DNA from: an uncultured Oscillospiraceae bacterium
GTDB lineage: Bacteria > Bacillota > Clostridia > Oscillospirales > Acutalibacteraceae
NCBI GenBank assembly: GCA_900556765.1
Contig: USQH01000064.1
Location: 1-8,037 of the forward strand
Reading direction: 5' to 3'
DNA length: 8,037 bases
Positions within the stretch are counted from its first letter, which is position 1. Each line of letters opens with the position of its first letter. The position numbers were made by a program, and so were the translations under genes. Under the pieces are notes generated by a model. It was not told the DNA's origin, made no database searches, and saw only the letters and a program-made list of their open reading frames with translations. Shown here piece after piece: positions 1 to 6,328 of the stretch.

Positions 1-26
1 TTTCGACGACCGGTCTCCTCCTTCAT
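1..26 (-). CDS. 5' end of a divergent gene, partial (first 8 codons)
   Basis: Read on the minus strand, an ATG at 26-24 opens a frame MKEETGRR that runs off the window edge. It is preceded by a good ribosome binding site, AAAGGAG at 41-35, eight bases before the ATG, and by a TATAAT box at 72-67. The start is therefore well supported although only eight codons are visible. Nothing can be said about the product. A second AAGGAGGAG lies just inside the frame, but no start codon follows it at a usable distance within the window. Confidence 0.55.
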
Positions 27-34
27 CCGATCTG

Positions 35-41
35 CTCCTTT
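35..41 (-). promoter_or_regulatory. Ribosome binding site of the divergent gene
   Basis: The minus strand reads AAAGGAG, eight bases before the ATG at 26-24. This match and spacing are the main reason for calling a gene start at the left edge. Confidence 0.55.
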
Positions 42-66
42 GCTATATGTTTATTTATATAAGTGT

Positions 67-94
67 ATTATACCACAAATTCGTCCTATACCAA
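67..94 (-). promoter_or_regulatory. Promoter for the divergent leftward gene
   Basis: On the minus strand a perfect TATAAT (72-67) is preceded by TGG, giving the extended -10 form TGnTATAAT. TTGGTA (94-89) sits 16 bases upstream and matches four of six bases of the sigma-A -35 consensus. Initiation would fall near position 60, leaving a short AT-rich leader before the ribosome binding site. Confidence 0.55.
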
Positions 95-143
95 GCTGAC
101 ACATACTGGGATTATTATTCATATCAAAATATTACGAAAACGG

Positions 144-172
144 TTGTACTCAGTTGATAAATAGTGTATAAT
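144..172 (+). promoter_or_regulatory. Promoter for the cysteine desulfurase-thiI operon
   Basis: A perfect -10 box TATAAT (167-172) lies 17 bases after TTGTAC (144-149), which keeps only the TTG of the -35 consensus. Initiation would fall near 179, some 30 bases before the TTG start. The weak -35 with a perfect -10 leaves room for an activator or for regulation at the GTGTAT / ATACAC arms that flank the -10 and the start site. Confidence 0.5.
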
Positions 173-191
173 AATATCTGTATAAATACAC
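164..191 (+). repeat. Inverted hexamer pair GTGTAT / ATACAC around the promoter -10 and start site
   Basis: GTGTAT at 164-169 and ATACAC at 186-191 form an inverted pair separated by 16 bases. It covers the -10 box and the likely transcription start. The inner bases are not complementary, so this is not a strong hairpin. A further GTGTAT lies at 63-68, over the -10 of the opposing promoter. The layout would suit a dimeric repressor binding site, but the area is AT-rich and chance is possible. Confidence 0.25.
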
Positions 192-194
192 ACT

Positions 195-201
195 GAAGAG
201 G
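195..201 (+). promoter_or_regulatory. Ribosome binding site that supports the TTG start
   Basis: GAAGAGG at 195-201 ends nine bases before TTG 211. No ATG or GTG occurs in this frame between here and the conserved N-terminal motif LDNSATT. The GTG at 201 is in another frame that stops after nine codons. The site therefore fixes TTG as the start. Confidence 0.7.
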
Positions 202-210
202 TGCGCTTAT

Positions 211-1347
211 TTGCTCCACTATCTCGATAATAGCGCGACAACCCCGCTTTGTCAAGAGGCCGTCGCCCGTATGACCGAATATATGCAGTCCGATTTCGGC
301 AATCCGTCGTCACTGCATATGCTCGGTATAAACGCTCAGATAAAGCTTGATAAATGCCGCGAAGCGGTCGCGCGAAGGCTCGGCTGCGATCTGCGAGAGC
401 TGTACTTCACCTCCTGCGGAAGCGAGAGCAACAACACAGCTGTTTTAGGCGCAGCTCGGGCAAAAAAACGCGACGGAAAACGCATCGTCACCACCGCAAT
501 TGAGCATCATTCGATACTTGAATGCATGAAACTGCTCGAAAGCGAGGGATTTGAGGTAACATATCTTTCGCCGGACAGCAGCGGAAATATCAGCGAAAAA
601 CAAGTTTTCGATGCTGTTACGGAGGATACCGTTCTTGTCAGCATGATGGCGGTAAACAACGAAACAGGAGCCTTAATGCCGACAGGCGCGATAAAACGCG
701 CCGTTACCTCCGCCGGCAGCCACGCGCTGATACATATCGACGCCGTTCAGGCGTTCGGTAAGATAGATATAAATCCCGCAAAGCTCGGCGCCGACCTTAT
801 CTCGGTCAGCGCACATAAGATACACGGTCCTAAGGGAATCGGCGCTCTGTATATACGCAAGGGTGCGCGCATTTTGCCGCTGATAGTCGGCGGCGGTCAG
901 GAACGCGGTATGCGCTCCGGCACGGAATCAACACTGCTCGCGGAAGGTTTCGCCGCCGCTGTCACCGCTCTGCCTGATATAAAAAAGGAATACGCGGCAA
1001 CAGCTGAGTTGAACGGATATTTGCGTAAAAAGCTAAACGAAATTGATTGCGTAACAGTCAATTCACCCGACAACGCACTGCCGTATGTACTTAATTTTTC
1101 TGTCGACGGCATTCGTTCGGAGACCATGCTGCACCATTTGGAAAGAAGCGGCGTCTACGTTTCCAGCGGCTCAGCCTGTGCAAAAGGGAAAAAAAGCCAC
1201 GTGCTGCGCGCGCAGGGACTTGACGACCGCCTGATCGACAGCGCACTGCGGGTCAGCTTTTCGCGTTTCAGCACCGCCGAGGATGTCGACGCACTGGTCG
1301 ACGGGATAACGAGCGGCATAAATCAACTAACACGGAGTCATAAATGA
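211..1347 (+). CDS. Cysteine desulfurase (NifS/IscS-type, PLP-dependent), probable sulfur donor for ThiI
   Basis: This cytosolic class V aminotransferase-fold enzyme takes sulfur from L-cysteine, giving alanine and an enzyme persulfide. Visible family marks in the 378 residues are the N-terminal LDNSATT (5-11), FGNPSSLH (29-36), FTSCGSESNN (66-75), the cofactor-stacking His in EHHS (98-101), the cofactor Asp in HIDAVQ (175-180), the pyridoxal-phosphate lysine K203 in SAHKIHGPKGIGALY, RSGTES (235-240), and the persulfide cysteine C323 in SSGSACAKGKKSH. The length is normal for the family. The start is TTG, chosen because the family begins right at this motif and a ribosome binding site lies nine bases upstream. 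Its stop overlaps the thiI start by four bases (ATGA). By analogy with the Bacillus NifZ-ThiI pair, which is established knowledge, I infer it supplies sulfur to ThiI rather than to general Fe-S assembly. No scaffold gene such as iscU is present here. Confidence 0.95.
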   Translation: MLHYLDNSATTPLCQEAVARMTEYMQSDFGNPSSLHMLGINAQIKLDKCREAVARRLGCDLRELYFTSCGSESNNTAVLGAARAKKRDGKRIVTTAIEHHSILECMKLLESEGFEVTYLSPDSSGNISEKQVFDAVTEDTVLVSMMAVNNETGALMPTGAIKRAVTSAGSHALIHIDAVQAFGKIDINPAKLGADLISVSAHKIHGPKGIGALYIRKGARILPLIVGGGQERGMRSGTESTLLAEGFAAAVTALPDIKKEYAATAELNGYLRKKLNEIDCVTVNSPDNALPYVLNFSVDGIRSETMLHHLERSGVYVSSGSACAKGKKSHVLRAQGLDDRLIDSALRVSFSRFSTAEDVDALVDGITSGINQLTRSHK

Positions 1348-2519
1348 AAGAAGTTATACTGATAAAAAACGGAGAGATCGTTCTCAAAGGGCTTAACCGC
1401 AGTTCGTTTGAGGACATCCTGATAAAAAATCTGCGCCGTTCGATAAAGCCGTGCGGCAAAGCACAGATAACCAAAGCTCAGTCGACCATATACGTCGTGC
1501 CGCAGGAGGACGAGTTTGATTTTGACCGTGCACTCGGCGCCGTGTCGCGCGTATTCGGTATAGCCGCCTTTTCACGCGCGCTGGTGTGCGAAAAGGATAT
1601 GGACGACATAATTGAAAAAGGTGTTCCTTATCTTGCCGACGCGCTTTCCGCCGCCCGCACTTTTAAGGTGGAAGCAAAACGCGCAGACAAGCGTTTCCCT
1701 GTCAAATCGCCCGATATTTGTGCCGAAATGGGTGCAAAACTGCTCGCCGCTTATCCGCATTTGCGAGTTAACGTAAAAAATCCCGATATTACCGTAAACG
1801 TCGAAATACGCGACTTCGGCGCATATGTCCACGCAGGGCAAATGCTCGGCGCAGGCGGTATGCCCACCGGAACAGGCGGACGCGCGGCAATACTTATATC
1901 CGGCGGCATTGACTCTCCGGTAGCCGCCTGGATGATGGCAAAGCGCGGAATCGAGCTTTTCGCGGTACATTTTGCCTCGTCGCCATACACCTCGCTCCGT
2001 GCAGAAATGAAGGTCAAGGAACTGCTCGGCAAAGTGGTAGGCTACTGCGGCGCAATAAGGCTTGCAATAGTTCCGTTTACCGAAATACAGGAGCAAATCA
2101 GCCGCGAATGTCCCGAGGAGTACTTCACGCTGATAATGCGCCGCTTTATGATGAAGATAGCAGACCGACTGGCGAGGGAAAACAACTGTCAGGCACTCAT
2201 TACGGGAGAAAGCGTCGGTCAAGTAGCAAGCCAAACTATTTACGCGCTGGCGGTGACCGACTCGGTGGTCGATATGCCCGTTTTCCGTCCCTGTATCGGC
2301 ATGGACAAGGAGGAGATCATCCAGATTTCGCGAAAGATCGACACCTTTGACATATCGGTACAGCCCTATGAGGACTGCTGCACCGTATTTACGCCGAAAC
2401 ATCCACGCACTCGCCCGACTGTCGACGCGGTAATCGAAGCGGAGTCGCCGCTTGACTTTGACGCGCTTATCGACCGCGCGGTTGACGGCACTTCATACGA
2501 ATGGATTAGCAACCGATAA
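1344..2519 (+). CDS. thiI: tRNA 4-thiouridine synthase ThiI, short form without rhodanese domain
   Basis: ThiI adenylates uridine 8 of tRNA with ATP and replaces its oxygen with sulfur. In some bacteria it also serves thiamin thiazole synthesis. The 391 residues show the ferredoxin-like N-terminal domain (about 1-60), a THUMP RNA-binding domain (about 61-165, with FPVKSPDICAEMG and NPDITVNVEIRD), and the PP-loop ATPase with SGGIDSPVAAW (186-196). The segment PYEDCCTVFTPKHP (341-354) holds C345 and C346, one of which matches the catalytic cysteine of the synthetase domain (C344 in E. coli). The E. coli enzyme has an extra C-terminal rhodanese domain (482 residues in all) that is absent here, as in Bacillus. 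Sulfur transfer directly from the upstream desulfurase is therefore likely. An ACGGAG site precedes the ATG, and the ATGA overlap indicates translational coupling. A 276-residue antisense frame over 1572-2402 is a coding shadow. Confidence 0.96.
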   Translation: MKEVILIKNGEIVLKGLNRSSFEDILIKNLRRSIKPCGKAQITKAQSTIYVVPQEDEFDFDRALGAVSRVFGIAAFSRALVCEKDMDDIIEKGVPYLADALSAARTFKVEAKRADKRFPVKSPDICAEMGAKLLAAYPHLRVNVKNPDITVNVEIRDFGAYVHAGQMLGAGGMPTGTGGRAAILISGGIDSPVAAWMMAKRGIELFAVHFASSPYTSLRAEMKVKELLGKVVGYCGAIRLAIVPFTEIQEQISRECPEEYFTLIMRRFMMKIADRLARENNCQALITGESVGQVASQTIYALAVTDSVVDMPVFRPCIGMDKEEIIQISRKIDTFDISVQPYEDCCTVFTPKHPRTRPTVDAVIEAESPLDFDALIDRAVDGTSYEWISNR

Positions 2520-2558
2520 TAACAATAAAAGTTTAACAGGATATTTTACATAAATGCG

Positions 2559-2567
2559 AAAGGAGGT
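2559..2567 (+). promoter_or_regulatory. Strong ribosome binding site of cinA
   Basis: AAAGGAGGT at 2559-2567 is a near-perfect complement of the 16S rRNA tail, eight bases before ATG 2576. The 56-base gap after thiI shows no hairpin with a T-run and no convincing promoter. Read-through from thiI with independent, strong re-initiation is likely. Confidence 0.7.
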
Positions 2568-2575
2568 CGCCGAAA

Positions 2576-3868
2576 ATGACGGCTGAGATAATTTCTGTAG
2601 GCACAGAGCTCTTGCTCGGTGAGATCGTAAACACCGACGCGGCTTGCATAGCACGCGAGCTTGCCGCTCTCGGCATTGCTGTATACCATCAGTCGACAGT
2701 CGGCGACAATCCGCAGCGTCTGCGCGACTGCTTTAGACAGGCTATCGGGCGCAGTGACGTTGTCATCCTGTCGGGAGGGCTCGGTCCAACGGACGACGAT
2801 CTTACAAAGCAGGCGGTATGTGACGAGCTTGGGCTTGACACCTACACCGATCAGATTTCGCTCGACCGAATAAAGGAACATTTTGCCCGTTCAGGACGCG
2901 AAATGACAGAAAACAACCGCTCGCAAGCGATACTGCCGGTCGGCTGTACCGTATTCAACAACGAAAACGGCACTGCTCCCGGATTTGCGGTGGAGCATGA
3001 CGGAAAACGGGTCGTTTTACTGCCCGGACCGCCGAGAGAACTGGAACCGATGATGAAAAACTCGGTTGTTCCTTACCTCGCAAGACTGTCCGACAGCGTA
3101 ATCGTCACCCATGATATCAACATTTTCGGTATCGGCGAGTCAAAGGTTGCCGAAATTCTCGGTGATATTACCGAGAGCACCGAGCCGACCGTTGCGCTTT
3201 ACTGCGGCGACGGCGAGGTACGCGCCCGCGTTGCGGCTCACGCCGCCGACACCAAGGCGGCTGACGATATCTGCCGTCCGATGATTAACAAGATATGTGC
3301 CGAGTTTGGCAGCAACGTTTACGGAATTGATGCCGAAAGCCTTGAAAAAGCAGTGGTGACCGCACTTAAAAGCAGCGGCAAATCGGTCGCAACAGCGGAA
3401 TCATGCACCGGCGGCCTGCTGTCAAAGAGGCTTACCGCTATCTCGGGGTCATCCGAAGTTTTTGAACTGGGAGTTGTCTCCTACTCCGGCAGAATAAAAA
3501 ATCAGGTTCTCGGCGTTGACGCCGATACCATAGAACGGCTCGGAACCGTATGCGCTCCCGTCGCGCGAATGATGGCACAGGGAGTTCGCAGGGTAGCCGG
3601 TGCCGACCTCGGCGTCGGTATCACCGGCGTCGCGGGCAGCCCGTTTGAGGGCAAGCCGACAGGACTGGTCTATATCGCCGTTGCCGACGGCGAAAAGGTT
3701 TATATGAGGAGGCTTGCGGCCGGACGACGACCGCAGGAACGAGAGTATATAAGACACATTGCATCGTCAAATGCGCTGGATATGCTGCGGCTGTATCTAA
3801 GCGGTGACGCGGACTTTTTGGCAGGCGGCATGACCGACGCCGAGTCTGACACATTTTTCAAGGAGTAA
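2576..3868 (+). CDS. cinA: CinA family protein: MoCF-type N-domain plus NMN deamidase (PncC) C-domain
   Basis: CinA is a cytosolic enzyme. Characterised members hydrolyse ADP-ribose through the N-terminal MoCF (COG1058) domain and deamidate nicotinamide mononucleotide through the C-terminal PncC (COG1546) domain, recycling pyridine nucleotides. The 430 residues show VGTELLLGEIVNTDA (8-22), the acidic loop SGGLGPTDDDLTK (66-78), LLPGPPRELEPMM (148-160), FGIGES (184-189), and in the C-domain TAESCTGG (273-280), VVSYSG (300-305), GITGVAGS (348-355) and the Arg-rich stretch GRRPQEREYIR (383-393). The usual GVAGP carries Ser in place of Pro here. The last ~20 residues extend slightly past the usual end. 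All signature motifs are present, so it is probably active. The historical competence link is not evidence of DNA uptake here. The sortase gene begins three bases after the stop, an unusual functional pairing. Confidence 0.95.
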   Translation: MTAEIISVGTELLLGEIVNTDAACIARELAALGIAVYHQSTVGDNPQRLRDCFRQAIGRSDVVILSGGLGPTDDDLTKQAVCDELGLDTYTDQISLDRIKEHFARSGREMTENNRSQAILPVGCTVFNNENGTAPGFAVEHDGKRVVLLPGPPRELEPMMKNSVVPYLARLSDSVIVTHDINIFGIGESKVAEILGDITESTEPTVALYCGDGEVRARVAAHAADTKAADDICRPMINKICAEFGSNVYGIDAESLEKAVVTALKSSGKSVATAESCTGGLLSKRLTAISGSSEVFELGVVSYSGRIKNQVLGVDADTIERLGTVCAPVARMMAQGVRRVAGADLGVGITGVAGSPFEGKPTGLVYIAVADGEKVYMRRLAAGRRPQEREYIRHIASSNALDMLRLYLSGDADFLAGGMTDAESDTFFKE

Positions 3869-3871
3869 ACT

Positions 3872-5842
3872 ATGGCTGACAACAAATTGCATTTCGATCC
3901 GTCAAAAATCCGATATACCGACGAGAGTATGCCGCATGACGCATCGGCGGCAAATTTTTCGAAAGCTCAGCAGCCGACCGAGTCTGTACCCGTTACCGAC
4001 CGGCTTGAGCGCCCGTCCGAACAGCAATTCGACGCAAATGACACCAACGCCGGACAAGCCGCTGACAATCTATCCAAAGCGTCGGCTGCCCCGAACACCG
4101 ACAGCATAAATATATCGGAATTGTCCGATATCATAAAGAATTGTGACGCTGTCGACACGCAAACATCGGAATTGATGCTGCGTCTGCTTCGCGGTGAAGA
4201 AATCGGAACAGCCGCTACCGGTTCTGATGCAAAAGCAGCAGCCGACACCGACGGTACATATTCCGAAAATGAAAACATCATCGAAAAGGACGTTGATCTG
4301 TCGATTACCGATCAGATATCGGCTGCCGTCGCCGCAAAGCAGGATGCGGTAAATGCAGTCACATCCGAACAAAACTCCGGCTCCGCAAATGATGGCTTCG
4401 GCACAGCCGAGTCTGTGATATCCGAGGATGATGATTCGAGCGTGACCGACACATCAGACGCAGCCAATTCGGCGGAGAATTTGTCTGCCACAACGGTATT
4501 TCCCTCACCGGTCAAGACAACCAATAAATCGCTCAATAACGCGACCTATATTTCCGACGGTGACAAAACCGAAAGCACGAATGAAACTACCGACAAGCAC
4601 GACGAAAAAAAGAAAAGCGGCATTGTACGCTTTTTCAGTTTTTTCGTCCCCTGGAAAGGCGATCCGGCGCGCGAGATAATCAGAAAGTGCGTTTTTTTGG
4701 TCGCGCTGGTCGTATTCATTGCCGCGTTCGGCAATCTTGCCGTCTATCTTAAAGGACGCGTGGAAAACGACAGCTTCAGAAGTCACACGAAAGATATGAT
4801 CGACGAAAACAACACCACCGTGGGCGAGGATGGCATACTCAACAAATACCGCGCACTGTATAACGAGAACAACGATTTCCGCGGTTGGATAACCATACCA
4901 AACACCAACGTTGACGGAGCGGTATATCAATCCACCGACAATTCATACTATCTGACACATAACGGTCAAAAAAAATCCACCGTTTACGGCGCATATTTTA
5001 TGGACTATAAATGCACCGTCGGCGGTCAGGACACCAGCCAGAATATCACCCTCTACGGCCACCATATGAAGGATCAAACCATGTTTGCCCAGATCCGCAA
5101 GTACAAGACCGTCGAGTTTTATAAGGAAAATCCGACTCTTACATTCGATACCATATACAAAACAGGCACATACAAGGTATTTGCCGCTTTCATAACCAAC
5201 GCCGATCCTAATGATGACAACGGCTACTTCTTTGATTTTACCGTTCAGGGCTTTATAAATCAGGAGGATTTCCTTGCGTGGATCGAACAGGTTCGCCGCC
5301 GTTCACTCATTAACACCACCGTCGACGTGAATAAGGGCGATGAAATCCTGACGCTCAGCACCTGCACCTATGAGTTGGGCACGTCAAAGGATATGCGATT
5401 CATTGTAATGGCGCGCAAGGTCAGAGACGGCGAGACCTCAACGGTCAACGTTGCTCAGGCAACGCAAAACTCATCGCCACTTTACCCAGCCGCATGGTAC
5501 GCGCGCTACGGTTCAAAGAAGCCCACATTCTCAGACGGTCTGTATACCTGGGGCGAGACTTCCTCACATCAGAGCAGTGCCACCGAGCATGTAGTTATTC
5601 CGTCCACATCAACCGACGAAACCTCATCCGGCAGAACATCTTCAACTTACACACCGTCTTTTGTAAATCCGTTTGACACAAGTTCAAGAACATCGTCTGC
5701 GGCGTCCAGCAAAGATCCGTACGCACCCGTTCCCAACCCCACCGAATCGGATATGCCGTGGTACACACCGTCATCCGATCCGTACGCTTTTTCCAGCACC
5801 AATCCGTGGGACAGCAGCACTAACAGTAATTTGAATTTTTAG
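3872..5842 (+). CDS. srtB: Class B sortase with long acidic cytoplasmic N-terminus and Ser/Thr-rich C-terminal tail
   Basis: Sortases are membrane-anchored cysteine transpeptidases that cut a sorting signal in a surface protein and join it to the cell wall or a pilus. Layout of the 656 residues: 1-245 acidic, polar and apparently disordered; a basic stretch (KKK at 246-248, then FFSFFVPWKGDPAREIIRK); one membrane helix at about 273-293; the sortase domain at about 320-517; and a tail rich in Ser and Thr (about 520-656). The catalytic set is intact: H397 in LYGHHMKD, C498 in LTLSTCTYE, R509 in DMRFIVMAR. The TLSTC motif, YGHHMKDQTMFAQI and ENNDFRGWITIPNT mark class B. Most class B sortases are about 230-260 residues, so both extensions are unusual. 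The positive-inside rule puts the N-terminus in the cytoplasm and the catalytic domain outside. The start has AAGGAG (3860-3865) six bases upstream. No substrate gene is visible. Confidence 0.92.
   Translation: MADNKLHFDPSKIRYTDESMPHDASAANFSKAQQPTESVPVTDRLERPSEQQFDANDTNAGQAADNLSKASAAPNTDSINISELSDIIKNCDAVDTQTSELMLRLLRGEEIGTAATGSDAKAAADTDGTYSENENIIEKDVDLSITDQISAAVAAKQDAVNAVTSEQNSGSANDGFGTAESVISEDDDSSVTDTSDAANSAENLSATTVFPSPVKTTNKSLNNATYISDGDKTESTNETTDKHDEKKKSGIVRFFSFFVPWKGDPAREIIRKCVFLVALVVFIAAFGNLAVYLKGRVENDSFRSHTKDMIDENNTTVGEDGILNKYRALYNENNDFRGWITIPNTNVDGAVYQSTDNSYYLTHNGQKKSTVYGAYFMDYKCTVGGQDTSQNITLYGHHMKDQTMFAQIRKYKTVEFYKENPTLTFDTIYKTGTYKVFAAFITNADPNDDNGYFFDFTVQGFINQEDFLAWIEQVRRRSLINTTVDVNKGDEILTLSTCTYELGTSKDMRFIVMARKVRDGETSTVNVAQATQNSSPLYPAAWYARYGSKKPTFSDGLYTWGETSSHQSSATEHVVIPSTSTDETSSGRTSSTYTPSFVNPFDTSSRTSSAASSKDPYAPVPNPTESDMPWYTPSSDPYAFSSTNPWDSSTNSNLNF
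4607..4751 (+). other. Membrane anchor region of the sortase
   Basis: Residues 246-293 begin with a lysine cluster, continue with an aromatic stretch (RFFSFFVPW, 253-261) that could lie flat on the membrane, then more basic residues, then the hydrophobic helix CVFLVALVVFIAAFGNLAVY (273-292). This fixes the topology: about 270 residues inside and about 360 outside. Confidence 0.75.
5558..5839 (+). repeat. Ser/Thr-rich tail with recurring [ND]-P-aromatic-[DA] motifs
   Basis: Residues 563-656 of the sortase are mostly Ser, Thr, Pro and Asn. Four short motifs recur: NPFD (599-602), DPYA (615-618), DPYA (636-639) and NPWD (644-647), all next to Ser/Thr runs. In the DNA the two DPYA copies share GATCCGTACGC (from 5714 and 5777) and the others share AATCCGT. 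This suggests small internal duplications. The function is unknown. Confidence 0.5.
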
Positions 5843-5859
5843 ATTATTTAGATTATAAA
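5831..5859 (+). promoter_or_regulatory. Candidate internal promoter before the last gene
   Basis: TTGAAT (5831-5836) and TATAAA (5854-5859) are 17 bases apart and match the sigma-A boxes in four and five of six positions. The start would be near 5866, giving a leader of about 28 bases. The region is markedly AT-rich compared with the genes, so such matches can arise by chance. Read-through from the sortase is equally possible. Confidence 0.3.
5838..5855 (+). repeat. Tandem 9-base repeat TTTAGATTA x2
   Basis: TTTAGATTA occurs twice back to back at 5838-5846 and 5847-5855, overlapping the sortase stop codon. The degenerate units AAAGATAA and CAGATAA follow. It sits between the sites of the candidate -35 and -10. 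It may be simple slippage in an AT-rich spacer. Confidence 0.5.
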
Positions 5860-5882
5860 GATAATATATCCAGATAACGATT

Positions 5883-5887
5883 GAGGT
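5883..5887 (+). promoter_or_regulatory. Ribosome binding site that sets the start of the last gene
   Basis: GAGGT at 5883-5887 is six bases before ATG 5894. The ATG at 5889 opens a frame of only two codons. In the frame of 5894 a TGA stands at 5882-5884, so the reading frame cannot extend further upstream and 5894 is the first possible start. Confidence 0.65.
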
Positions 5888-5893
5888 CATGAT

Positions 5894-6328
5894 ATGAATA
5901 TTGAGGGAATTTATCTTAATACTCAGGTCGACAGCACCTTTGACAACATGATGAGCTCTGTCGCCGACTATACAGGCAGTGCAAAAGCGGACGACGCAAA
6001 GTTCTTTTTGCAACTGTTGGCGGCGGCTGTCGAACGCTCGCAGGTCATCATTGCAATAGGCCCGCTTACCGGCAGAATCGGACTGATACAAATACTGTCA
6101 AAGGGGCTCGGGCTGCCGATTACAGATGTTGACTGGGATGCAATGGGCATTGCTCCCATTGACGATATGACTCTGCCGAGCGGCGCAGTCCCCTTGCTGA
6201 ACGACGACGCGGAAATCGCAGGAATGATTCTTGAAAACGGCGGTCAGAGCATCATCGTCCTGGACGATGATGCCGAACACCGTGCAAAAATGCTTGAAAT
6301 GTACATTGAACCGTACATCGGCGCAAAG
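5894..6328 (+). other. Degenerate CinA/MoCF-like domain (residues 1-145 of the last gene)
   Basis: Residues 94-142 align with CinA residues 120-168 over 49 positions without a gap and 11 identities, including LPxG at the start, E-x-x-G near the strand IIVL/VVLL, and PYI/PYL at the end. Residues 31-61 align with CinA 42-72, also gapless, with 8 identities around ERSQVIIAIGPL versus GRSDVVILSGGL. GxxxNT (5-10) matches CinA 15-20. Missing are the first strand, the TDDD loop (here GRIG) and LPGPP (here LDDDA). The match is by eye, with no profile score. Confidence 0.55.

Noticed and set aside
1572..2402. A 276-codon open frame on the minus strand, antisense to thiI
   Set aside because: The plus strand here encodes a fully conserved ThiI with THUMP and PP-loop motifs. 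The antisense product shows no recognisable motif and has no supporting context, so it is a coding shadow.
2520..2575. Terminator or promoter between thiI and cinA
   Set aside because: There is no stable hairpin with a T-run and no well-spaced pair of promoter boxes. Only the strong ribosome binding site is convincing.
5732..5746. NPTES (residues 622-626 of the sortase) as a sorting signal of NPxTx type
   Set aside because: The residue order does not fit NPQTN-like signals, and no hydrophobic helix with a basic tail follows. No other sorting signal followed by a membrane helix is seen in the window.
5889..5896. ATG at 5889 as the start of the last gene
   Set aside because: It is followed by ATA and then TGA, so it codes for two residues only. 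ATG 5894 has a properly spaced GAGGT.
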